Of a stretch of DNA of 13,039 nucleotides, positions 1 to 5,658 are shown one piece after another. The DNA lies in NCBI GenBank assembly GCA_023461115.1, contig JAEWOA010000224.1:1-13039 (forward strand), in the 5' to 3' direction. A program made the position numbers and the translations under genes. This DNA comes from Actinomycetes bacterium (lineage in GTDB: Bacteria > Actinomycetota > Actinomycetes > Actinomycetales > Cellulomonadaceae). Within the stretch, counting starts at the first letter, position 1, and each line of letters begins with the position of its first letter. The notes beneath the pieces were generated by a model. That model was given only the letters and a program-made list of their open reading frames with translations, was not told where the DNA came from and did not search any database.

Positions 1-150
1 GACCTGGACACCCCGGCCGCGCTCGCCGCGGTCGACGCGTGGGCAGCCCGGTCGCTCGCGGCCTCGGCCGACGGTGGCGCGCAGTTCGTCGAGGGCGCCC
101 CGGGCGTCGTCGCGCGCACGCTGGACGCCCTGCTCGGGATCCGGCTGTAG
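1..150 (+). CDS. mshC: MshC C-terminal fragment (cysteine:GlcN-Ins ligase, mycothiol biosynthesis)
   Basis: Frame 1 is open from the window edge to TAG at 148-150 and gives 49 residues. They begin DLDTPAALAAVDAWA and end DALLGIRL. This matches the usual tail of actinobacterial MshC, where a helix with D-LDTP-ALAAVD is followed by a short acidic stretch and a terminal ALLG-RL. MshC is a cysteinyl-tRNA-synthetase homologue that uses ATP to join L-cysteine to glucosaminyl-inositol in cytosolic mycothiol synthesis. The HIGH and KMSKS active-site motifs would lie upstream, outside the window. The gene is convergent with the PAC2 gene, the two stops being 7 bp apart. mshC beside a PAC2 gene is a recurrent actinobacterial arrangement (Rv2130c and Rv2125 lie close in M. 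tuberculosis), which supports the call. A plain cysteinyl-tRNA synthetase tail is the main alternative. Confidence 0.8.
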   Translation, partial: DLDTPAALAAVDAWAARSLAASADGGAQFVEGAPGVVARTLDALLGIRL

Positions 151-157
151 CCCTCCG

Positions 158-1018
158 TCAGGCCGAGCCGGGACCGCCGTCGCGGCGCCGCAGGTAGCGC
201 TCGAACTCCTGCGCGATCGCCTCGCCCGACGCCTCCGGCAGCTCGGCGGTGTCCTTGGCCTCCTCGAGCTGGCGCACGTACTCGCCGATCTCGCCGTCCT
301 CGCCCGCGAGCTCGTCCACCCCGTGCTGCCAGGCGGCGGCGTCGTCCGGCAGCTCGCCCATCGGCACGGGCTCGCCCAGCATCTCCTCCACCCGGTGCAG
401 CAGCGCGAGCGTGGCCTTCGGCGAGGGCGGATGCGCGACGTAATGCGGCACCGCCGCCCACAGCGACACCGAGCTGAGCCCGCGTTGCTGCGCCTCGTGC
501 GCGAGCACGCCGACGATCCCGGTCGGGCCCTCGTAGGTGCTGCGCTCGAGGCCGAGCCGCTCGCGCAGCGCCGCCTCCTCGCACGTCGCGGTCACCGGGA
601 TGGGCCGGGTGTGCGGAACGTCGGCCAACAGAGCCCCGATCGTGACGACGTGCCGCACGCCCAGGCCCTCGGCGATCGCGAGCAGCTCGGTGCTGTACCG
701 CCGCCAACGCATCGACGGCTCGATTCCGTGGACGATCACCACGCGCCGGCCCGAGCGTGGCGCGGTGGCCAGCGCGATCGCGGTCGTCGGCCAGGTGATC
801 TCGCGGGTGCCGTCCGCGGCGGTCGACACGTGCGGTCGGTTCACCTGGAAGTCGTGGTACTCCTCGGGGTCGAGCTCGTCGACCTGTTCCGCGGCCCACA
901 CCTCGTGCAGGTGCTCGAGCGCGTGTGTGGCCGCCGAGCCCGCGTCGTTCCAGCCCTCGAACGCGGCGAGTAGCACCGCCTCGCCAGTGGGCAGTTCCTG
1001 GGACGGTTGAGCGCTCAC
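158..1018 (-). CDS. PAC2-family protein (proteasome assembly chaperone 2-like)
   Basis: This is a complete 286-residue protein starting at GTG (complement of 1016-1018) and ending at TGA (158-160). The N-terminal part carries the family signature AAFEGWNDAGSAAT (residues 18-31), then VVIVHGIEPSMRW (93-105) and VVTIGALLADVPHTRP (124-139), the alternating strands and loops of the PAC2 fold. The C-terminal third (about 205-286) is helical and acidic. Actinobacterial members such as Rv2125 have this length. The family is named after eukaryotic 20S assembly chaperones, but its bacterial role is not established. Its place a few kb from arc and dop suggests, without proving, a link to Pup-proteasome biology. 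The start is supported by a TAGGCT -10 box six bases upstream, which implies a leaderless mRNA; no Shine-Dalgarno sequence is visible. No signal peptide or membrane segment is seen, so it is probably cytosolic. Confidence 0.9.
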   Translation of the reverse strand: MSAQPSQELPTGEAVLLAAFEGWNDAGSAATHALEHLHEVWAAEQVDELDPEEYHDFQVNRPHVSTAADGTREITWPTTAIALATAPRSGRRVVIVHGIEPSMRWRRYSTELLAIAEGLGVRHVVTIGALLADVPHTRPIPVTATCEEAALRERLGLERSTYEGPTGIVGVLAHEAQQRGLSSVSLWAAVPHYVAHPPSPKATLALLHRVEEMLGEPVPMGELPDDAAAWQHGVDELAGEDGEIGEYVRQLEEAKDTAELPEASGEAIAQEFERYLRRRDGGPGSA

Positions 1019-1024
1019 GTGCCC

Positions 1025-1030
1025 AGCCTA
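1025..1030 (-). promoter_or_regulatory. Leaderless -10 box (TAGGCT) of the PAC2 gene
   Basis: On the minus strand TAGGCT is followed by six bases (GGGCAC) and then the GTG start. Transcription would therefore begin at or next to the start codon. The surrounding 13 bases ACACCTAGGCTGG (complement of 1023-1035) are identical to those ahead of the alcohol dehydrogenase at 6825-6837. No clear -35 box is visible. Confidence 0.6.
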
Positions 1031-1190
1031 GGTGTACCCGGCCATCCGGCCGGTGGCGCTTGAGGCAGTGGATGGCCTCGTGTCCGGTGAGAACTTTGGC
1101 CGTGCGCAGCGGCGGGCCGGCTCGCGCAGCGCGGTCGCGGTCCCGCGAGCAGGAGGCAGGCGGGCGCCGGCCAGCCGAACCGCCAGGCGG

Positions 1191-1219
1191 TTGACGGGGG
1201 TAGGCGTCCGCCCTATTGT
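1191..1219 (+). promoter_or_regulatory. Sigma70-type promoter of the amylase gene (TTGACG-N17-TATTGT)
   Basis: The -35 box TTGACG (1191-1196) and -10 box TATTGT (1214-1219) are separated by the ideal 17 bp, making this the best two-box promoter in the window. Transcription would start near 1226 and give a leader of about 205 nt. A weaker alternative is TTGTCC (1216-1221) with CAGATT (1240-1245), spacer 18. Confidence 0.6.
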
Positions 1220-1223
1220 CCGT

Positions 1224-1263
1224 TTGCAGCGCGTTTCGGCAGATTTTGTCGTTCGCTTGCAGC
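1224..1263 (+). promoter_or_regulatory. Direct repeats TTGCAGC around the amylase transcription start (possible operator)
   Basis: TTGCAGC occurs at 1224-1230 and again at 1257-1263, with start-to-start spacing of 33 bp, about three helical turns. The first copy overlaps the predicted transcription start and the second lies in the early leader. Streptomyces amylase genes are controlled by a LacI-family maltose repressor binding TTGC-containing repeats near the promoter; equating these repeats with such an operator is inference. Confidence 0.35.
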
Positions 1264-1267
1264 CCTT

Positions 1268-1291
1268 GCTCGTCGTCCTCGGCCGACGAGC
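1268..1291 (+). other. Perfect hairpin in the amylase mRNA leader
   Basis: GCTCGTCG (1268-1275) pairs perfectly with CGACGAGC (1284-1291) across an 8-nt loop. It lies about 40 nt into the predicted leader, far from the ribosome binding site. It could stabilise the long-leader mRNA or act as a weak attenuator. No riboswitch class is recognised. Confidence 0.4.
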
Positions 1292-1431
1292 GGCACACCT
1301 CCTCCCGGGTCGGTCCGCCGGCCCAGCACGTGCGGTCCTCCGTGCGTGGCGCAGCAACGGTCGTCGCGACGAGGCGACGGCCGGGACAGGCCCGACGACG
1401 TCGCCGGGCCCGATCTCGAGGAGATGCCGTC

Positions 1432-3561
1432 ATGTCCACGACCCCCAGATCCGCCGCTCCGCGCCGCAGCGCGCTGGGCGCCATGCTGGCCGCGCTGCTC
1501 GCAATGGCCGGCCTCACCGCCATCGGATCCGCGCACCCCGCCGTCGCCGCCCCGAGCGGCGACCGCACCACCGCGGTGAACCTGTTCCAGTGGACCTGGA
1601 ACTCGATCGCCCGCGAGTGCACCGACACGATCGGTCCTGCCGGCTACGGCTGGGTGCAGACCTCGCCCCCCAACGAGCACGTCCGGCTCGCCGGGCAGTG
1701 GTGGACGTCCTACCAGCCGGTCAGCTACAGGATCGAGTCCAAGCTCGGCACGCGCGCCGAGTACAAGGCCATGATCGACACGTGCCGTGCGGCGGGCGTC
1801 TCGGTCAGCGCGGACGTGGTGATCAACCACATGAGCGGCCAGACCAGCGGCACCGGATGGGCCGGCACGGTGTTCACCGAGGAGCGCTACCCCGGACCGG
1901 CGGGCGGGTACGGCCCGCAGGACTTCCACAGCTGCAGGACGAATATCAGCAACTACGGCGACCGCTACCAGGTGCAGAACTGCCGCCTCGTCGGACTGCA
2001 GGACCTGGACACGGGCGCCGAGTACGTGCGCCAGGAGATCGCGGACTACCTGAACGACCTCACCTCGCTGGGAGTGCGCGGCTTCCGCGTCGACGCCGCC
2101 AAGCACATGGCCGCGGCCGACCTCGCCGCGATCAAGGCGAAGATCAGCGACCAGAGCGTCTACCTCGTCCAGGAGGTCATCGGCGCGGCTGGCGAGCCCG
2201 TGCAGCCCAGCGAGTACACGGGCATCGGCGACGTCCACGAGTTCACCTACGCGCGCACCCTCAAATCCGTGATGAACAGCGGCACGCTGTCCTCGCTGCA
2301 GGGCCTGTCGTCGGCCTCGTGGCTGTTGCCCTCGGACCGTGCCGGCGTCTTCGTCGACAACCACGACACCGAGCGGAACGGCCAGACCCTGAGCTACAAG
2401 GACGGGTCCACCTACCGGCTCGCCAACGTCTTCATGCTCGCGTACCCGTACGGCACGCCGACGGTCTACTCGGGCTACGCGTTCGGCGCCGACGACGCGG
2501 GCGCGCCGCAGCAGGGCAACGGCAAGGTCGACGACGCCGTCTGCGGCCAGGGCGCCTTCACGTGCGCGCACCGCTGGAACGAGACGGCCCACATGGTCGG
2601 CTTCCGCAACGCCGTCGCCGGCACGTCCGTGGACCAGTGGTGGGACAACGGCGGCAACCAGATCGCGTTCGGGCGCGGCGACCGCGGCTACGTGGCGATC
2701 AACCGGTCCGGCTCCGCGCTGACCCGAGCGTTCTCGACGTCGCTGCCGGCCGGGCGGTACTGCGACGTCATCAGCGGCGCGGTCAGCGGGTCCGGCTGCT
2801 CCGGCGCCACGGTCGAGGTGTCCTCGTCGGGCAGCGCGACGTTCACGGTGCCGCCGAACGGCTCGGTCGCTCTGCACGTCGACGCGCGCGCGGGCGGCAC
2901 GACGAGCCCGACGACCGGCCCGACTACCGGCGCCGCCACGACCGTCTACTACGCCACGACTCCGGGCTGGTCGGCGTACCGCGTCCACTACAAGGTGGGC
3001 GCCGACTCGTGGACCGCGGTCCCCGGCGAGGTGATGACCGCCGCGTGTCCCGGGTGGGTCGCGCGCGAGGTCGCCTCGGGCGGCGCCACCGTGACGGCGG
3101 CGTTCACCGACGGCGACGGGCGGTGGGACAACAACGGGTCGAGGGACTACACGCTCAGCGGGTCGGTCGTCTCGGTGAGCGACGGCGTCGTCGGCTCGTC
3201 GAACCCGTGCGGGTCGACCCCGACGAACGCCCCGACGAGCAGCCCGACGAGCAGCCCGACGAGCATCGCGTCGCAGGTCTCGTTCGGCGTCCAGGCCACC
3301 ACCGTCTACGGCCAGAACGTCTTCGTCGTCGGCGACTGCGCCGAGCTGGGTGGCTGGGACCCGGCCAAGGCGGTCGCGCTCTCGTCGTCCACCTATCCGG
3401 TCTGGCGCGCGGCCGTGACGCTGCCCGCGGGGACCACCGTGCAGTACAAGTTCGTGCGCAAGGAGGCGAACGGCTCCGTGACCTGGGAGTCCGGCGCCAA
3501 CCGCAGCGTGACGGCGCCGGCGAGCGGTGTGCTCACCGTCTCCGACACCTGGCGCAACTGA
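1432..3561 (+). CDS. Secreted GH13 alpha-amylase with CBM25 and CBM20 starch-binding modules
   Basis: This is a 709-residue extracellular endo-acting starch hydrolase. The ATG at 1432 is chosen because GAGGAGA (1418-1424) lies 7 nt upstream and a signal peptide follows: twin arginines at 11-12, a hydrophobic core at 15-32, and probable cleavage after the AHPAVAA stretch near residue 40. The catalytic (beta/alpha)8 domain (about 46-395) has nucleophile D221 in GFRVDAAKH, acid/base E248 in LVQEV and transition-state stabiliser D312 in FVDNHD; ADVVINH (127-133) is conserved region I. The layout resembles Streptomyces amylases (GH13 subfamily 32). A beta-sandwich amylase C domain follows (about 396-484), then a PTTG linker, a CBM25-like module (about 503-592: YYATTPGW, HYKVG, DGDGRWDNN), a PTSS linker, and a CBM20 module (about 616-709: GDCAELGGWDP, YKFV). 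It is probably a monocistronic, carbohydrate-regulated gene, and unrelated in function to the flanking proteasome-type genes. Exact product specificity cannot be read from the sequence. Confidence 0.95.
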   Translation: MSTTPRSAAPRRSALGAMLAALLAMAGLTAIGSAHPAVAAPSGDRTTAVNLFQWTWNSIARECTDTIGPAGYGWVQTSPPNEHVRLAGQWWTSYQPVSYRIESKLGTRAEYKAMIDTCRAAGVSVSADVVINHMSGQTSGTGWAGTVFTEERYPGPAGGYGPQDFHSCRTNISNYGDRYQVQNCRLVGLQDLDTGAEYVRQEIADYLNDLTSLGVRGFRVDAAKHMAAADLAAIKAKISDQSVYLVQEVIGAAGEPVQPSEYTGIGDVHEFTYARTLKSVMNSGTLSSLQGLSSASWLLPSDRAGVFVDNHDTERNGQTLSYKDGSTYRLANVFMLAYPYGTPTVYSGYAFGADDAGAPQQGNGKVDDAVCGQGAFTCAHRWNETAHMVGFRNAVAGTSVDQWWDNGGNQIAFGRGDRGYVAINRSGSALTRAFSTSLPAGRYCDVISGAVSGSGCSGATVEVSSSGSATFTVPPNGSVALHVDARAGGTTSPTTGPTTGAATTVYYATTPGWSAYRVHYKVGADSWTAVPGEVMTAACPGWVAREVASGGATVTAAFTDGDGRWDNNGSRDYTLSGSVVSVSDGVVGSSNPCGSTPTNAPTSSPTSSPTSIASQVSFGVQATTVYGQNVFVVGDCAELGGWDPAKAVALSSSTYPVWRAAVTLPAGTTVQYKFVRKEANGSVTWESGANRSVTAPASGVLTVSDTWRN
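2907..2930 (+). repeat. 12-bp repeat encoding the first Pro/Thr linker of the amylase
   Basis: CCCGACGACCGG (2907-2918) is followed by CCCGACTACCGG (2919-2930), one mismatch apart, encoding PTTG twice. It marks the flexible linker between the amylase C domain and the CBM25-like module. Confidence 0.75.
3231..3266 (+). repeat. Three 12-bp repeats encoding the PTSS linker of the amylase
   Basis: CCCGACGAGCAG occurs at 3231-3242 and 3243-3254, and with a last-base change at 3255-3266. It encodes PTSS-PTSS-PTSI, the linker between CBM25 and CBM20. The unit length is a multiple of three, so copy-number change would alter linker length without a frameshift. Confidence 0.8.
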
Positions 3562-3765
3562 GCCGACCGGGTCCGCAGGGACCTGGCCGACGGGCGGGGT
3601 GGCGTCGGCGCGTGGAGGTGTGGGCGCCACCCCTGGCCAGGTCGTTCCAGGACGTGAGCCGTGCCCTCGTCGCGCCCTCACGCGCGAGGCCGCGGCGCTC
3701 AGGCACACCCTGGCCGCTGGCGCCCCGAGCCGCGGAACGGCGGCCGGACGAAGGCCGGGCCGGGA

Positions 3766-3771
3766 TAGTGT
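3766..3771 (+). promoter_or_regulatory. Probable -10 box (TAGTGT) of the HAD phosphatase gene
   Basis: TAGTGT lies 31 nt before the ATG at 3803. Transcription from about 3778 would give a short leader containing the GGAG Shine-Dalgarno sequence at 3791-3794, eight bases from the start. No good -35 box is seen in the GC-rich sequence upstream. The rest of the 241-bp gap after the amylase stop shows no gene and no clear terminator. Confidence 0.45.
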
Positions 3772-3802
3772 CGGAAGACCCCTCACGCTTGGAGCCGCCT
3801 GG

Positions 3803-4525
3803 ATGTCTGCCCCCGACACGCTCGACGACGTGGCCGCCGCGCTCGGCACGAACCACCGTGGCGCGCTGCCCGCCGCGGTCTTGTGGGACATGGACGGGAC
3901 GCTGATCGACACCGAGCCGTTGTGGATGGCGGCCGAGATTGAGTTGGTCGCGGCGCACGGCGGGGTGTGGACGAGCGAGCAAGCGGTCTCGCTGATCGGC
4001 TCGCCCATGTCGGTCGCCACACGCGTCCTCGCGGACGCCGGTGTGCCGTTGCCCCCGGCGGAGATCGTCGCCTACCTCAACGGGCGCGTCCGGGACGGCG
4101 TCGCGGCCGACACGCCCTGGCGCGCGGGCGCCCGCGAGGCCCTCGAGCTCCTCGTGGGCGCGGGAGTCCCGCTCGCGCTCGTGACGTCGTCGCATCGCGA
4201 GCTCGCCGAGCCGTTCGCGCGGATCGCGGGCGTGTTCGACCTCGTCGTGGCAGGCGACGAGGTCACGTCGAACAAGCCCGACCCCGAGCCCTACACGCTC
4301 GCGGCCGCGCGCCTCGGCGTCGATCCGCGGCTGTGCGTCGCTGTCGAGGACTCGCGCGCGGGTGTGGCGTCGGCGCTCGCGTCGGGCGCCCGCACGATCG
4401 CGGTCGACGGGCACCAGACGCTCGAGGACCGTCGGGGGCTGAGCCGCGTCCCCGCGCTCGACGTCCTGACGCTGGACGTTCTCGCGCGCATCAGCGCGGG
4501 GGAGACGCTCGACCTTCGCCCCTGA
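3803..4525 (+). CDS. HAD-superfamily hydrolase, beta-phosphoglucomutase/phosphatase-like
   Basis: This 240-residue protein starts at ATG 3803, behind GGAG (3791-3794). It has all four HAD motifs: I, WDMDGTLIDTE with nucleophile D29 and acid/base D31; II, LVTSS with T128/S129; III, K158 in SNKPDPEPY; IV, E182 and D183 in VEDSRAG. The helical cap inserted between motifs I and II (about 38-105) makes it a subfamily IA enzyme. The motif III-IV spacing and NKPDPEPY/EDS-AG pattern resemble beta-phosphoglucomutases and small sugar- or nucleotide-phosphate phosphatases, so Mg2+-dependent phosphoryl transfer on a cytosolic metabolite is expected; the substrate cannot be named. The 20-residue extension before motif I is a little long. 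A link with starch breakdown through the neighbouring amylase is possible, but this HAD gene often accompanies the PAC2/recB/trmI block in actinobacteria, so the amylase is more likely the newcomer. It is convergent with the nuclease gene (22-bp gap). Confidence 0.9.
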   Translation: MSAPDTLDDVAAALGTNHRGALPAAVLWDMDGTLIDTEPLWMAAEIELVAAHGGVWTSEQAVSLIGSPMSVATRVLADAGVPLPPAEIVAYLNGRVRDGVAADTPWRAGAREALELLVGAGVPLALVTSSHRELAEPFARIAGVFDLVVAGDEVTSNKPDPEPYTLAAARLGVDPRLCVAVEDSRAGVASALASGARTIAVDGHQTLEDRRGLSRVPALDVLTLDVLARISAGETLDLRP

Positions 4526-4530
4526 CGAAC

Positions 4531-4546
4531 GCGGCCGGAGCGCCGC
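4531..4546. terminator. Short hairpin in the 22-bp convergent gap
   Basis: GCGGC (4531-4535) pairs with GCCGC (4542-4546) around a 6-nt loop. It fills almost the whole space between the HAD and nuclease stop codons. No T-tract is present, so a role as bidirectional terminator is only suggested by position. Confidence 0.25.
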
Positions 4547-4547
4547 C

Positions 4548-5555
4548 TCAGGCCGCTGGCCGCACGCCCGTCGCGCGTTCCACCGCGTCCGGGTCCACGT
4601 CGGGAGCGGTGCCTCCGAACGACGGGCAGGAGTCGCGGAACGAGCACCAGTCGCACAGCTTGCTGGGCCGTGGGCGCCAGTCGCCCGTGCGCGCCGCCTC
4701 CTGGATCCCCGCCCAGATCGAGCGGATGCGTGCCTCGAACGTCGCCATCTCGGCCTCGCTCGGCTCGTGCTGCACGACCACCCCGTCGCCCAGGTACTCG
4801 AGCTGCAGCCGCTTGGGGACGACTCCGCGCGTGCGCCACAACACGTACGCGTAGAACCGCATCTGGAACAGAGCCGAGCTCTCATAGCCCGGCCGCGGCG
4901 ACTTGCCGGTCTTGTAGTCGACCACCCGCACCCAGCCGTTCGGCGCCACGTCGACCCGGTCGACGATCCCGCGTAGCTGAGGACCGTCCTCCAGGTCCGT
5001 GGAGACGAAGAGCTCCCGCTCCGACGGCTCGAGCCGAGTCGGGTCCTCGAGCGTGAAGTACGTCGCCAGCAGCGCCTGCGCGCTCGTCAACCACTGCGCC
5101 AACGCGCCCTCGTCGTCGAACAACTCGTCCACCTCGGGCGTCCGAGCGCGCAGCGCCTCCCACTGCTCGGGCAGCAACGTGTGCGCCGCCGCGAGCGTCC
5201 GCTCGACCGCGGGGAGCTCGAAGAGGTGCTCGAGCACGGAGTGCACGAGGGTGCCGCGCGCGGCCGCAGCGCTCTGCGCCTCGGGCAGCCGGTCCACGGT
5301 GCGGAACCGGAACATCAGCGGGCAGCGCAGGAAGTCCCCGGCGCGCGAGGGCGACAGGCCCGGCAGAGTCGGCCTGCGCTCGGCCGCCTCCTCACCCGTG
5401 GGCGCGTCAGGCAACGGCGCGTCGGCGGGCGGCAGGCTGGCTGGCAGGTCGGTTGGCACGTCGGACGGCAGGCTGGCTGGCAGGCCGGACGGCAGGTCGG
5501 CTGGCAGGCTGGACGGGGCCACGGGCGGGGGGACCGGTCGGTCGAGCGGGCTCAC
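4548..5555 (-). CDS. RecB/Cas4-type PD-(D/E)XK nuclease with a four-cysteine Fe-S signature
   Basis: This is a 335-residue protein if translated from the GTG at the complement of 5553-5555. That start is favoured because TACTCT lies exactly six bases upstream (leaderless); an in-frame ATG at 5604-5606 would add 17 residues but lies upstream of that promoter. Residues 15-42 form a proline-rich repeat (xxLP)7, followed by an acidic linker. The nuclease domain begins near 64: SPSRAGDFLRCP (C78), GTLVHSVLEH (H105), GIVDRVD (D199) and VVDYKTGK (D213, K215), the metal-binding and catalytic set of RecB-family exonucleases. C78 with C301, C304 and C310 in KLCDWCSFRDSC makes the 4Fe-4S arrangement seen in AddB and Cas4. 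The protein is the orthologue type of mycobacterial Rv2119 near trmI and mpa. It probably acts in DNA repair, but its substrate is not known. No helicase domain is present. Confidence 0.88.
   Translation of the reverse strand: MSPLDRPVPPPVAPSSLPADLPSGLPASLPSDVPTDLPASLPPADAPLPDAPTGEEAAERRPTLPGLSPSRAGDFLRCPLMFRFRTVDRLPEAQSAAAARGTLVHSVLEHLFELPAVERTLAAAHTLLPEQWEALRARTPEVDELFDDEGALAQWLTSAQALLATYFTLEDPTRLEPSERELFVSTDLEDGPQLRGIVDRVDVAPNGWVRVVDYKTGKSPRPGYESSALFQMRFYAYVLWRTRGVVPKRLQLEYLGDGVVVQHEPSEAEMATFEARIRSIWAGIQEAARTGDWRPRPSKLCDWCSFRDSCPSFGGTAPDVDPDAVERATGVRPAA
5431..5514 (-). repeat. Seven tandem 12-bp units encoding the (xxLP)7 tail of the nuclease
   Basis: Reading the plus strand, units begin at 5431, 5443, 5455, 5467, 5479, 5491 and 5503 with consensus GGCAGGYYGGMY. 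On the coding strand they give SSLP, ADLP, SGLP, ASLP, SDVP, TDLP, ASLP. Copies diverge mostly at the third and second residue codons. The unit is in frame, so slippage would change tail length only. Confidence 0.9.
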
Positions 5556-5561
5556 GCGACG

Positions 5562-5567
5562 AGAGTA
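5562..5567 (-). promoter_or_regulatory. Leaderless -10 box (TACTCT) of the nuclease gene
   Basis: On the minus strand TACTCT is followed by CGTCGC and then GTG. The spacing of six bases places transcription initiation at the start codon and selects this GTG over the ATG at 5604-5606. It lies in the 103-bp divergent region shared with the M50 protease promoter. Confidence 0.6.
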
Positions 5568-5646
5568 GGCGCGGCCACCCACACGCACGGTTTCCTCGTC
5601 GGGCATGTCGGCCCGGGGTCCGCCACGTCACGGTGGATCGCTTGTC

Positions 5647-5652
5647 TACGCT
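5647..5652 (+). promoter_or_regulatory. Leaderless -10 box (TACGCT) of the M50 protease gene
   Basis: TACGCT is followed by GTGCCA and then the ATG at 5659, so the mRNA should begin at or next to the start codon. This rejects the further-upstream in-frame ATG at 5605, which lies before the promoter. No obvious -35 box is seen. Confidence 0.6.
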
Positions 5653-5658
5653 GTGCCA

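Larger units (their letters stand above)
1019..1431. other. 413-bp intergenic regulatory region between PAC2 and amylase genes
   Basis: No convincing gene lies here; the open frames that cross it are continuations of shadow frames and lack an actinobacterial coding pattern. From left to right it holds the leaderless promoter of the divergent PAC2 gene, about 150 bp of GC-rich sequence with no recognised element, the amylase promoter (1191-1219), a locally T-rich stretch with two TTGCAGC repeats (1224-1263), a leader hairpin (1268-1291) and the amylase Shine-Dalgarno sequence (1418-1424). Confidence 0.6.

Noticed and set aside
1032..3905. Open frame of 957 codons on the plus strand over the amylase
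   Set aside because: Its translation is Arg/Pro/Gly-rich and without domains; the true amylase frame carries signal peptide, catalytic residues and binding modules. Such long empty frames are expected at this GC content.
1213..4020. Open frame of 935 codons on the minus strand opposite the amylase and HAD genes
   Set aside because: Low-complexity translation, no motif, and it runs through two well-supported genes on the other strand.
5605..5658. Upstream ATG for the M50 protease, adding 18 residues
   Set aside because: The promoter TACGCT (5647-5652) is downstream of this ATG, and the added residues are not membrane-like or conserved in appearance.
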